64,000 nt of DNA, taken from Achromobacter ruhlandii. GTDB taxonomy: Bacteria > Pseudomonadota > Gammaproteobacteria > Burkholderiales > Burkholderiaceae_B. Each line of letters opens with the position of its first letter. Position 1 is the stretch's first letter. Shown piece by piece: positions 1-7,840 of the stretch. The DNA lies in the NCBI RefSeq assembly GCF_902859695.1, contig NZ_CADIJL010000026.1:1-64000 (forward strand), written 5' to 3'. The notes under the pieces are model-generated. The model was not told the origin of the DNA. It did no database searches and saw only the letters and a list, made by a program, of their open reading frames with translations. Made by a program: the position numbers and the translations under genes.

Positions 1-59
1 CCCGCGAGCGCCGCGACCCGCATCCGGCGGGCCGCGCGCCGCCCCATCGGCGGGGGCAT
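1..59 (-). CDS. N-terminus of an unidentified protein, cut by the left window edge
   Basis: An open frame reads leftward from ATG at 59 (alternative in-frame ATG at 47) off the window. The 19 visible residues are rich in arginine and then turn hydrophobic (RRAARRMRVAALA), which would fit the start of a signal peptide. The gap to the stop of the upstream gene at 100 is about 40 bases, so it could belong to the same minus-strand operon. Bug-type periplasmic receptors are common in this kind of neighbourhood, but nothing visible proves the family. The Shine-Dalgarno sequence is weak. Confidence 0.3.
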   Translation of the reverse strand, partial: MPPPMGRRAARRMRVAALA

Positions 60-99
60 CAATCCGGCGGCGGCGCGCACGCCCTTGCCCGGCCTGGCG

Positions 100-1035
100 T
101 CAGAACGCCACGTTGTCGCCGCCCTTCAGGCCCAGCTTGGCGCGCGTATCGGCGGGCGTGGCCACTTCCAGGTTGAGCGCCTCCAGGATGGTGCGGATGC
201 GCTCGACCTGCGAGCGGTTCGACTCGGCCAGTTGGCCCGGCCCGATCCACAGCGAATCCTCCAGCCCCACCCGCACGTTCGAGCCCATGGCCGCGCCGAT
301 GGTGGCCAGCGGCATCTGGTTGCGGCCGGCGCCCAGGATCGACCATTCGTATTCGTTGCCGAACAGGCGGTCGGCGGTGCGCTTCATGTGCATCAGGTCT
401 TCGGGGTGCGGGCCGATGCCGCCCAGGATGCCGAACACCGACTGGATGAACGGCGGCGACTTCACCAGGCCGCGGTCGACGAAATGCGCCAGGTTGTACA
501 GGTGGCTGATGTCGTAGCACTCGAACTCGAAGCGGGTGCCGTTGGCGTTGCCCAGCTCCAGGATCGACTCGATGTCCTGGTAGGTGTTGCGGAAGATCAG
601 CGAACGGCTGTTCTCCAGGTGCTCGCGCTCCCACTCATGCTTGAAGTCCTGGAAGCGGCCCAGCATCGGGAACAGGCCGAAGTTCATCGAGCCCATGTTC
701 AGCGACGCCAGCTCCGGCTTGAAGGTGGTGGCCGGCCGCATGCGCTCCTGCACCGTCATGTGCGGGCTGCCGCCGGTGGTGATGTTGATGATGGCGTCGG
801 TCTCGGCCTTGATGCGCTTGAGGAACGGCTCGAACAGCGCCGGGTCCTGCGACGGCTTGCCGGTCTCGGGATCGCGCGCGTGCAGGTGCAGCACGGCGGC
901 GCCGGCGCGGGCCGCGCCGATGGCGGCCTCGGCGATCTCGTCGGCCGTCACCGGCAGGTGCGGCGACATGCTGGGGGTATGGATGGCGCCCGTCACGGCG
1001 CAGGTGATCACGACCTTCTGTTTCGGCTTAGCCAT
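100..1035 (-). CDS. Beta-keto acid cleavage enzyme (BKACE, DUF849 family)
   Basis: BKACE enzymes condense a beta-keto acid with acetyl-CoA and cleave it to acetoacetate and a new acyl-CoA, using a divalent metal. The 311-residue protein has the usual family length. It begins with the TCAVTGAIHTPSMSPHLP block, carries the HLHARDP metal-binding pair near residues 50 and 52, and has the conserved NVRVGLEDSLW stretch near the C-terminus. The ATG at 1035 lies 8 bases inside the end of the upstream dehydrogenase gene, so the two are translationally coupled. With that dehydrogenase, a hydroxy acid could be oxidised to a beta-keto acid and then cleaved, as in carnitine degradation by carnitine dehydrogenase plus BKACE. 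The true substrate cannot be read from the sequence. Confidence 0.88.
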   Translation of the reverse strand: MAKPKQKVVITCAVTGAIHTPSMSPHLPVTADEIAEAAIGAARAGAAVLHLHARDPETGKPSQDPALFEPFLKRIKAETDAIINITTGGSPHMTVQERMRPATTFKPELASLNMGSMNFGLFPMLGRFQDFKHEWEREHLENSRSLIFRNTYQDIESILELGNANGTRFEFECYDISHLYNLAHFVDRGLVKSPPFIQSVFGILGGIGPHPEDLMHMKRTADRLFGNEYEWSILGAGRNQMPLATIGAAMGSNVRVGLEDSLWIGPGQLAESNRSQVERIRTILEALNLEVATPADTRAKLGLKGGDNVAF

Positions 1036-1990
1036 TTTCGTCTCCGTTGTCTTGCTGTTGCTTGTGGCGCATCAGGCGCATCAGTTGTTCGTCGCGCCAG
1101 TAGCGGCGCGTCGTCAGGTCTTCGGCGGGCAGCAGGCCGCGCCGCTCGGCCGCCAGGGCCTCGACCAGCGCGCCGTCCCAGGGCACGGGTTCGCGCTGGC
1201 TGGCGCCGATGGATTGGTACAGCCCGCCGTAGCGCGCGCAGTAGTCGGCAAGGCCGCCGGGCGCGTTCAGGTCGATGGTCTCGAACGGCCCCATGAACGA
1301 CCAGCGCAGGCCCAGGCCGTCCTTGACCGTGGTGTCGATGTCCTCGGCGCTGGCGATGCCGGCGGCGGCCAGGCGGAAGGCCTCGTGCAGCAGCGCGCCC
1401 TGCAGGCGGTTGAGGATGAAGCCCTCGATCTCGCGCCGCATCGTCACCGGCTTCTGGCCGATATCCAGCATGATGTCGCGCGCCGCCTGCATGGCGGCCT
1501 CGCTGGTCCAGGGCGCCGGGCACAGCTCCACCACCGGGATCAGGTACGGCGGATTGACCGGATGCGCCACCAGGCAGCGCGCCCGGCCGGGCAGGTCTTC
1601 GGTGAATTCGCTGGCGGGAATGCTGGACGTGGAACTGCCGATGATGGCGTCGGGATCGGCCGCCGCGTCCAGTCGCGCGAACAGCTCGCGCTTCAGATCC
1701 CGCCGCTCGGGCGAGTTCTCCTGGATGTAGCGGGCGCCGGCCAGCGCCTCGGGCAGGCTGGCGGCCACTTCGATGCGGGCGGCGGCCGCCGCCGCGTCGC
1801 GCAGCAGGCCGTGCGCCTGCAATGCATCGAGCTGGCGCCGGATCAGCGCGCCGGCCTCGGCCAGCATGGCGGCGTCGACGTCGTACAGCCGCACCTGCCA
1901 GCCCTGGCGCGCGAACACGATGGCCCAGGCCTGGCCGATCAGGCCGGTGCCGATGATGGCGGCATGGCGCCGCCGCGGATCGGCCGCCAT
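1028..1990 (-). CDS. 3-hydroxyacyl-CoA dehydrogenase family protein, lambda-crystallin/L-gulonate dehydrogenase-like
   Basis: A 320-residue NAD-dependent dehydrogenase. It has an N-terminal Rossmann motif (GTGLIGQAWA, residues about 13-22), the ENSPERRDLKRELF segment, the VAHPVNPPYLIPVVEL block with the catalytic His, and a C-terminal helical domain containing GFILNRLQ and RRYWRDEQLMRL. These last blocks match the lambda-crystallin/L-gulonate 3-dehydrogenase and carnitine dehydrogenase branch better than fatty-acid beta-oxidation enzymes. The frame is open further upstream, but the ATG at 1990 overlaps the SDR stop by one base (TGATG) and gives a normal N-terminus. Its likely job is to oxidise a beta-hydroxy acid to the beta-keto acid used by the BKACE gene that follows. 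The substrate is unknown. Confidence 0.85.
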   Translation of the reverse strand: MAADPRRRHAAIIGTGLIGQAWAIVFARQGWQVRLYDVDAAMLAEAGALIRRQLDALQAHGLLRDAAAAAARIEVAASLPEALAGARYIQENSPERRDLKRELFARLDAAADPDAIIGSSTSSIPASEFTEDLPGRARCLVAHPVNPPYLIPVVELCPAPWTSEAAMQAARDIMLDIGQKPVTMRREIEGFILNRLQGALLHEAFRLAAAGIASAEDIDTTVKDGLGLRWSFMGPFETIDLNAPGGLADYCARYGGLYQSIGASQREPVPWDGALVEALAAERRGLLPAEDLTTRRYWRDEQLMRLMRHKQQQDNGDENG

Positions 1991-2772
1991 CAGTAGAGCT
2001 TCTGCGTGAAGCCGTCCACCACGATGGCCTGCCCCGTGACGCTGCGGGCGGCCTCGCTGGCGTTGAACAGCACCATGTTGGCGATGTCGCGCGCGGTGAC
2101 CATGCGGCCCAGCGCCGCCTGGTTCTCGTAGAGCGCGGCGATTTCCTCGACCGGCTTGTCCAGCGTCCTGGCCTTGGCCTCGATCACGGCGCGGATGCGC
2201 GGCCCTTCGACCGCGCCCGGCAGGATGGCGTTGACGCGGATGCCGTGGCCGCCCAGCTCGATCGCCAGCGACTTGGTGAAGCCGATCACCGCCCACTTGG
2301 ACGCCGAATAGACCGAGCGCCCGGCAAAGCCCAGGTGGCCCGCGGCCGAAGACAGGTTGATCATGACGCCGGCGCGCGACTGCTTGAGCAGCGGGATGGC
2401 CTGGCGCGCGCACAGGAACTGGCCGGTGATGTTGACCGCCAGGGTGCGGTCCCAGTCGGCCTTGGACAAGGTCTCGACGAAACCGGTGGGGCCGGCCACG
2501 CCGGCGTTGTTGACCAGGATGTCCAGGCCGCCCAACTGCTGGCGCACGGCGTCGAACAGGGCCGCCACGCTATCTTCGTCCGACACGTCGGCATGCACCG
2601 CGCGCACGCCGGGCAATTCGGCCGGCAGCGCCGCCAGCCGCTCGCGGTTGACATCGCACACCAGCACCGACGCCCCGGCCCGGTGGAACACCTGGGCCAT
2701 TTCCAGACCCAGCCCATCGGCGCCGGCGGTGATGAGTACTTTTTTTCCGGCGAAATCCACTTCCTCGAACAT
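1990..2772 (-). CDS. SDR family oxidoreductase
   Basis: A classical short-chain dehydrogenase of 260 residues, first gene of the minus-strand operon. It has NNAG near residues 88-91, the catalytic Ser in LSSAAG near 141, YSASK (Tyr155, Lys159) and a C-terminal VTGQAIVVDGF. The cofactor loop reads TAGADGLG, with Ala where the usual TGxxxGxG has Gly. I chose ATG 2772 over the more upstream 2817 because AGGAGA lies 8 bases before it and the extra 15 residues look non-coding and overlap an operator-like repeat. Immediate coupling to the dehydrogenase gene suggests a step in the same pathway. Confidence 0.85.
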   Translation of the reverse strand: MFEEVDFAGKKVLITAGADGLGLEMAQVFHRAGASVLVCDVNRERLAALPAELPGVRAVHADVSDEDSVAALFDAVRQQLGGLDILVNNAGVAGPTGFVETLSKADWDRTLAVNITGQFLCARQAIPLLKQSRAGVMINLSSAAGHLGFAGRSVYSASKWAVIGFTKSLAIELGGHGIRVNAILPGAVEGPRIRAVIEAKARTLDKPVEEIAALYENQAALGRMVTARDIANMVLFNASEAARSVTGQAIVVDGFTQKLY

Positions 2773-2814
2773 GCTCTTTGTCTCCTGGATTCTTATGCTC
2801 GAACGCCTTTTGAA

Positions 2815-2829
2815 CATATAGGATATATG
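2815..2829. promoter_or_regulatory. Inverted repeat, operator candidate copy 1
   Basis: The sequence reads CATATA-GGA-TATATG, a perfect 6-bp inverted repeat with a 3-bp spacer, 43 bp upstream of the SDR start. It is almost the same as the element at 3029-3043, which suggests one dimeric repressor binding at both ends of the divergent region. Small AT-rich palindromes of this kind are typical of GntR-family regulators, but no regulator gene lies in the island, so the protein is unknown. Confidence 0.5.
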
Positions 2830-3028
2830 ATTTAAAGGGGAATTTTCTTGCCATCAGAGCAGCCATGAAAAGGTCCGAGAAACAGCGCCCGGACAGCGGA
2901 ATTTGACCTGCCACGCAGGCGAAAACCGCCCGCAAACGCTTTATTCATGCGGCTTGAGGGAAATCCCCGATTCAGCCGGCCAAGTCCGGCACTAGAATCC
3001 AGGACGAGGTTCTCACACCCCGCCGGCG

Positions 3029-3043
3029 CATATATCATATATT
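3029..3043. promoter_or_regulatory. Inverted repeat, operator candidate copy 2
   Basis: The sequence reads CATATA-TCA-TATATT, with one mismatch from a perfect inverted repeat, and shares arm sequence and spacing with the site at 2815-2829. It lies 62 bp before the GTG of the substrate-binding-protein gene. Two copies 214 bp apart would suit co-ordinate control of both divergent operons. Confidence 0.5.
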
Positions 3044-3104
3044 CAAAAACAGACGGACGACTCAGACAACAGTCCGCATCCAAACCCACAAAGGAGCGTA
3101 GACA

Positions 3105-4304
3105 GTGTTCAAGATCAAACAATTCGCCATCGCGCTGGGCCTGTGCGGCGTCATGGCCAGCGGCACCGCGGCGGCCGACATCAAGGTGGGCGCCCTCTTC
3201 CCGTTCAGCGGCGCGCTGGCGTTGCTGGGGCAGGAGAGCTATCGCGGCCTGGAACTGGCCGTCAACGAAATCAATGCCGCCGGCGGGATCAACGGCGAGA
3301 AGATCCAGATCATCAAGGCCGACGCGGTCGATCCGACCCAGGCGGTGTCCGAGACCAAGCGATTGATCTCATCGAACGTGGTCGGCGTGTTCGGCAGCTA
3401 CGCCTCGGGCATCTCGTACGCGGCCTCGCCCGTGACCGAGCTGGCCGGCGTGCCCTACTTCGAGCTGGGCGCCACCGCCCACAAGATCACCACGCGCGGC
3501 TACAAGTACCTGTTCCGCAGCAACCCCAACACCGCGCTATACGGCGTGTCGGTGGTCAACGCGCTGCACGACATCATCGGGCCGGGCATGGGCCTGAACC
3601 CGAAGGAAGTGCGCATCGGCATCATCCACGAGGACGGCCCCTACGGCACCGACGTGGCCGCCACCGAGAAAAAGCGCGCCCAGGAACTGGGCTACACCGT
3701 GGCCGAGGTGCTGCCCTATTCGGCCAAGACGGTCGACCTGTCCTCGCTGATCCTGCGCCTGAAGGGCGCCAAGGTCGACGTGGTGCTGCAGACCGCCTAC
3801 CAGAACGACGCCATCCTGTACTTCAGCCAGGCGCGCGCCGCCGGCTTCAAGCCCAAGGTGGTGATCGGCGCCGGCGGCGGCTATTCGCTGGCCGACACCG
3901 CCAAGGCCGTGGGCGCCGACATGAACGGCGTGTTCGACCTGGACTTCCCGCAGGCGTCCATCAATCCGGCCGGCGCGCCCGGCCTGGACAAGTTCCTGGA
4001 AGCCTACAAGACCACCTACAAGAGCGACCCGCAGTCCGGCCACAGCCTGACCAACTATGTCGGCGCCAAGGCCTTCTTCGAAGCCATCGCCAACGCCAAG
4101 TCGACCGACAAGGACAAGATCCGCGCGGCCGTGCTGGCGTACAAGAAGCCGGCCGGCCAGACCGCCAACGGCTGGGCCTTCGACTTCGGCGAGGACGGCC
4201 AGAACAACGCCTCGACCTTCTACGTGATGCAGTGGCAGGATGGCAAGCTGGTCACCATCGCGCCTGACAACCTCGCGCTGGGCAAGCCCGTCTTCAAGAA
4301 ATAG
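3105..4304 (+). CDS. Branched-chain amino acid-type ABC transporter substrate-binding protein (LivK/Peripla_BP_6 family)
   Basis: A 399-residue periplasmic binding protein. It starts with a signal peptide (about 24 residues, cleaved after GTAAA) followed by DIKVGALFPFSGALALLGQ, the standard opening of the LivK fold. AELAVNEIN-type and NPGG-type features of the family are recognisable (GLELAVNEINAAGGING). The GTG start has AAGGAG 8 bases upstream. It is the first gene of a complete Liv-type importer operon. In this family the ligand may be an amino acid, an aromatic acid, an amide or another small organic acid, so the catabolic genes across the promoter are the better hint to the substrate. 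Confidence 0.9.
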   Translation: MFKIKQFAIALGLCGVMASGTAAADIKVGALFPFSGALALLGQESYRGLELAVNEINAAGGINGEKIQIIKADAVDPTQAVSETKRLISSNVVGVFGSYASGISYAASPVTELAGVPYFELGATAHKITTRGYKYLFRSNPNTALYGVSVVNALHDIIGPGMGLNPKEVRIGIIHEDGPYGTDVAATEKKRAQELGYTVAEVLPYSAKTVDLSSLILRLKGAKVDVVLQTAYQNDAILYFSQARAAGFKPKVVIGAGGGYSLADTAKAVGADMNGVFDLDFPQASINPAGAPGLDKFLEAYKTTYKSDPQSGHSLTNYVGAKAFFEAIANAKSTDKDKIRAAVLAYKKPAGQTANGWAFDFGEDGQNNASTFYVMQWQDGKLVTIAPDNLALGKPVFKK

Positions 4305-4351
4305 AACGCCGGGGCCGCCATCGGGCAGGCCCGGCACGGCAAGCCAGCAAA

Positions 4352-4373
4352 CCGGACGCTCGGGGGCGTCCGG
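4352..4373 (+). other. Intercistronic hairpin downstream of the binding-protein gene
   Basis: CCGGACGC and GCGTCCGG pair around a 6-base loop in the 149-bp gap between the binding-protein and first permease genes. A second GC hairpin follows near 4382-4400. Neither has a T-tract, so they look more like mRNA-stabilising or attenuating structures that allow more binding protein than permease to be made. Confidence 0.4.
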
Positions 4374-4453
4374 CGTTTCACTGGGGCCCGCGGCCCCGGC
4401 CCCGCCGGCGACGGCGCGCGGCCGGGACGCGCCCCGTTCCAAGAGGTTGCACC

Positions 4454-5320
4454 ATGGATATCTTCATTCAACTGGTCATCAACGGCCTGTTGCTGGGCGG
4501 CGCCTACACCATCATCAGCCTGGGGCTGACGCTGATCTTCGGCGTGGTCCGCGTCGTCAACTTCGCGCATGGCGAATTCCTGATGATCGGCATGTACGCG
4601 GTCTACCTGATCGCGGCGCAGTTCGGCGTGCACCCGTACATCGGCCTGGTGCCGGTGGCGGTCATCCTGTTCGCGCTGGGCGCGCTGACGCAGAAGGGCA
4701 TCATCCAGCCGCTGCTCAACGCCGACCAGCACATCCAGATCTTCGCCACGGTGGGCGTGTCCACCATCCTGCTGAACCTGGCGCTGGTGATCTTCGGCGC
4801 CAACGTGTTCCGCGCCCCGGTGCAGCTGGGCACCAGCACCCTGGACGTCGGCAACTACTCCATGGTCACCGGCCAGCTGGTGACCTTCGTGGTCGGCCTG
4901 AGCCTGGCCGTGCTGCTGCACCTGTTCATGCACCGCACCTACCTGGGCCGCGCGCTGCGGGCGGTGGCGCAGCACCGCTACGCCGCCACGCTGATGGGGG
5001 TGAACGTCAACAACGTCTACGCCATCGCCTTCGGCCTGGGCACCGCCTTCGTCGGCATCGCCGCGGGCCTCCTGGCGCCGCAGTATCCGGTGTTCCCGAC
5101 GGTGGGCACGTACTTCGTGCTGACCGCCTTCGTGATCGTGGTGCTGGGCGGCCTGGGCAGCCTGTACGGCGCGGTGGCCGGCTCCATGATCATCGGCATC
5201 GTCGATACGCTGGCCGGCTACTACATCGCCCCCGACCTCAAAGAGGTCGTCTATTTCGGGATCTTCCTCTTGATCCTTGTCCTGCGTCCGACCGGCCTGT
5301 TCGGCGTCGGCACAGAGTGA
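4454..5320 (+). CDS. Branched-chain amino acid-type ABC transporter permease (LivH family)
   Basis: A 288-residue inner-membrane permease of typical LivH length with about eight predicted membrane segments. Family features visible are GAYTIISLGLTLIFGVVRVVNFAHGE near the N-terminus (positions about 15-40) and the cytoplasmic ALRAVAQHRYAATLMGVN loop around residues 165-185 that contacts the ATPase, and the VVLGGLGSLYGAV segment near 230. AGAGGTTG lies before the ATG. It forms the transmembrane pore together with the LivM half of the next gene. Confidence 0.92.
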   Translation: MDIFIQLVINGLLLGGAYTIISLGLTLIFGVVRVVNFAHGEFLMIGMYAVYLIAAQFGVHPYIGLVPVAVILFALGALTQKGIIQPLLNADQHIQIFATVGVSTILLNLALVIFGANVFRAPVQLGTSTLDVGNYSMVTGQLVTFVVGLSLAVLLHLFMHRTYLGRALRAVAQHRYAATLMGVNVNNVYAIAFGLGTAFVGIAAGLLAPQYPVFPTVGTYFVLTAFVIVVLGGLGSLYGAVAGSMIIGIVDTLAGYYIAPDLKEVVYFGIFLLILVLRPTGLFGVGTE

Positions 5321-5342
5321 TCAGAGCCACAAGGAGCGAGAC

Positions 5343-7124
5343 GTGTTTCCCGACTTTCGAAGCCCCAAAGCCTACGTCAGCCTGATTCTGCTGATCGTCA
5401 TGTTCATCGTGCCCGTCGTCACGGGCACGCCGTTCTGGACCAACCTGTTCGTCCTGCTGTTCGTCTTTTCCGCGCTGTCGGTGGCCTGGAACATCGTCGG
5501 CGGCTACGCCGGCCAGTTGTCGCTGGGCCATGCGGTGTTCTACGGCATCGGCGGCTACACCGCCACCCTGCTGACGCAGAACTTCGGCATCTCGCCGTGG
5601 TTCGGCATGCTGGCGGGCGCGGCCATCTCGGCGGCCGTGGCCATCATCATCAGCTATCCCACGCTGCGGCTGCGCGGGCCGTTCTTCGCGCTGGCCACCA
5701 TCGCCATCCTGGAAGTGGTGCGGCTGCTGGTGATCCACGAGGAAAGCTGGACCGGCGGCTCCAGCGGCATCAGCCTGCCGCTGAACATCGGCTGGGCCTG
5801 GATCGTGTTCCGCGAGAAGATCAACTACGTGATCATCGCCTTCGGCCTGTTCCTGCTGGTGACCTGGGTGTCCTGGTACATCCGCAAGTCGCGCATCGGC
5901 CATTACCTGATCGCCATCCGCGAGCGCGAGGACGCGGCGCTGGCGGTGGGCATCCACACGGTGCGCGTCAAGATCATCGCCGCGGTGGTGTCGGCCATGC
6001 TGACCAGCGTGATCGGCACCTTCCACATCACCTACCTGACCTTCGTCGATCCCAGTTCGGCATTCTCGCTGGAACTGTCGATCCAGGTGGCGATGTTCGC
6101 GCTGATCGGCGGCCTGGGCACGGTGGCCGGCCCCATCGCCGGCACTTTCCTGGTGCTGCCGATCGCCGAGCTGGCGCGCGGCTGGCTGTCCAGCGTGGGC
6201 AACGGCATGCACGGGCTGATCTACGGCCTGATCCTGGTGGCGGTGGTGCTGACCATCCCGCGCGGCCTGGCCGGCGCTTTCGGTCCGGCCATCGAGCGCG
6301 CCCTGGCGCGGCTGCCCTACCTGGGCACGCCGCGCGCCCGGCGCCAACTGGTCGAACCGGCCCGTCCGACCGACGCGGCGCGGCGCGAGCAGCCGGTGCT
6401 CAAGGCCGAGAACCTGTTCAAGAGCTTCGGCGGCCTGCGCGCCACCAACGACGTGTCGCTGACGCTGAACCAGTACGAGATCCTGGGCATGATCGGCCCC
6501 AACGGTGCCGGCAAGACCACGGTGTTCAACCTGCTGTCCGGCTTCCTGTCGCCCGACAAGGGCGCGGTGTCGATGATCGACGCCAAGGGCAACTGGGTCT
6601 CGTGCAGCACGCCGGACGAGTTCGCGCACCAGGGCCTGGGCCGCACCTTCCAGATCGCCAAGCCGTTCACCGGCCTGACGGTATTGGAGAACATCATGCT
6701 GGGCGCCTTCATCCGCACCGCCGACCGCGAGGAGGCCGAGCAGATCGCGCTCAAGGTGGCCGAGGAAACCGACCTGCTCAAGTACCTGAACACCGAGGCC
6801 CGCAGCCTGACGGTGGGCGGCATGAAGCGGCTGGAGATCGCCCGCGCGCTGGCGATCCGGCCGCGCATCCTGCTGCTGGACGAGGTGATGGCGGGGCTGA
6901 ACCCCACCGACATCGAGAAGTCGATCAAGATGATCCGCCGCATCCGCGATTCGGGCGTGTCGGTGCTGCTGATCGAGCACATGATGCAGGCCACCATGGC
7001 GCTGTCTGACCGCATCATCGTGCTGAACGAAGGCGCGGTGCTGGTGAGCGGCGCGCCCAAGGACGTGGTCGAGAACCCCGCCGTCATCGAGGCCTATTTG
7101 GGCAAGGAGTACCAGGATGCTTAA
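5343..7124 (+). CDS. Fused ABC permease (LivM) and ATPase (LivG)
   Basis: One 593-residue polypeptide joins a LivM permease (about residues 1-330, with VAWNIVGGYAGQLSLGH and the AIREREDAALAVGI coupling loop) to a LivG ATPase (about 345-593). The ATPase has Walker A GPNGAGKT near residue 385, Walker B ILLLDEVMAGLNP and the switch His in LLIEHMM. Its signature reads LTVGGMKR where most ABC proteins have LSGGQ. GTG 5343 is chosen because AAGGAG sits 6 bases before it; an in-frame upstream ATG at 5277 lies inside livH. Some Burkholderiales encode livM and livG fused in this way. It pairs with the LivH- and LivF-like proteins next door. Confidence 0.9.
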   Translation: MFPDFRSPKAYVSLILLIVMFIVPVVTGTPFWTNLFVLLFVFSALSVAWNIVGGYAGQLSLGHAVFYGIGGYTATLLTQNFGISPWFGMLAGAAISAAVAIIISYPTLRLRGPFFALATIAILEVVRLLVIHEESWTGGSSGISLPLNIGWAWIVFREKINYVIIAFGLFLLVTWVSWYIRKSRIGHYLIAIREREDAALAVGIHTVRVKIIAAVVSAMLTSVIGTFHITYLTFVDPSSAFSLELSIQVAMFALIGGLGTVAGPIAGTFLVLPIAELARGWLSSVGNGMHGLIYGLILVAVVLTIPRGLAGAFGPAIERALARLPYLGTPRARRQLVEPARPTDAARREQPVLKAENLFKSFGGLRATNDVSLTLNQYEILGMIGPNGAGKTTVFNLLSGFLSPDKGAVSMIDAKGNWVSCSTPDEFAHQGLGRTFQIAKPFTGLTVLENIMLGAFIRTADREEAEQIALKVAEETDLLKYLNTEARSLTVGGMKRLEIARALAIRPRILLLDEVMAGLNPTDIEKSIKMIRRIRDSGVSVLLIEHMMQATMALSDRIIVLNEGAVLVSGAPKDVVENPAVIEAYLGKEYQDA

Positions 7125-7821
7125 GGTTTCGGATCTGTCGTCGGGCTACGGCAAGAGCCAGGTGCTCAACGGCCTGAACTTCGAGGTCAATGCCGGCGAG
7201 ATCGTGACGCTGATCGGCGCCAACGGCGCCGGCAAGACCACCACCCTGAAGACGCTGTGCGGCGTGGTTCCCGCCACCGCCGGCCGGGTCGAGTTCGAGG
7301 GCCGCGACCTGACCAACCGCACGCCCTACGACATCGTCGACGCCGGGATCACCATGATTCCCGAAGGCCGCCAGTTGTTCCCGCACTTCACGGTGCGCGA
7401 CAACCTGCTGATGGGCTCGTACAAGCGCGCCGCCCGCCCCATCGTGCAGCGCAAGCTGGAGGAAGTGCTGCGGATCTTCCCGCGGGTGCGCGAGCGCCTG
7501 GGGCAGTACGCCGGCTCGCTGTCCGGCGGCGAGCAGCAGATGGTGGCGATCGCGCGCGGCATGATGGCCGACCCCAAGCTGCTGGTGTTCGACGAGCCCT
7601 CGCTGGGCCTGTCGCCGCTGCTGGTGCAGCAGATGTTCGACATCATCCGCGACGTCACCTCCCACGGCGTCACGGTGCTGCTGGTGGAGCAGAACGTGTT
7701 CCGCACCCTGCGCTTGGCCGACCGCGGCTACGTGCTGGAGAACGGCGCCATCGTGCGCACCGGCACCGGCGCCGAGCTGCTGGCCGATCCCCATGTCAAG
7801 AAGGCCTATCTGGGCCACTGA
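7117..7821 (+). CDS. Branched-chain amino acid-type ABC transporter ATPase (LivF family)
   Basis: A 234-residue ATPase of normal LivF length. It shows Walker A GANGAGKT near residue 36, a normal signature LSGGEQQM, Walker B LLVFDEPSLGLSP and the family-typical MIPEGRQLFPHFTVRDNL stretch. It overlaps the LivM-LivG gene by 8 bases, so it is translationally coupled. It supplies the second nucleotide-binding domain of the importer; with the unusual signature in the fused partner, this subunit may carry the more active ATP site. Confidence 0.93.
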   Translation: MLKVSDLSSGYGKSQVLNGLNFEVNAGEIVTLIGANGAGKTTTLKTLCGVVPATAGRVEFEGRDLTNRTPYDIVDAGITMIPEGRQLFPHFTVRDNLLMGSYKRAARPIVQRKLEEVLRIFPRVRERLGQYAGSLSGGEQQMVAIARGMMADPKLLVFDEPSLGLSPLLVQQMFDIIRDVTSHGVTVLLVEQNVFRTLRLADRGYVLENGAIVRTGTGAELLADPHVKKAYLGH

Positions 7822-7840
7822 AATCCGAAGGACCGCATTC

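Larger units (their letters stand above)
2773..3104. promoter_or_regulatory. Divergent promoter region of the catabolic/uptake island
   Basis: This 332-bp gap between the divergent SDR and substrate-binding-protein genes has no credible coding frame. It is clearly AT-richer near both ends than the flanking genes and carries two similar inverted repeats (listed separately), one close to each start. Promoters for both operons must lie here, but I cannot place -35/-10 elements with confidence. Confidence 0.6.

Noticed and set aside
4352-4400. Terminator after the binding-protein gene
   Set aside because: Hairpins are present but without a T-tract, and the following permease genes need the same transcript.
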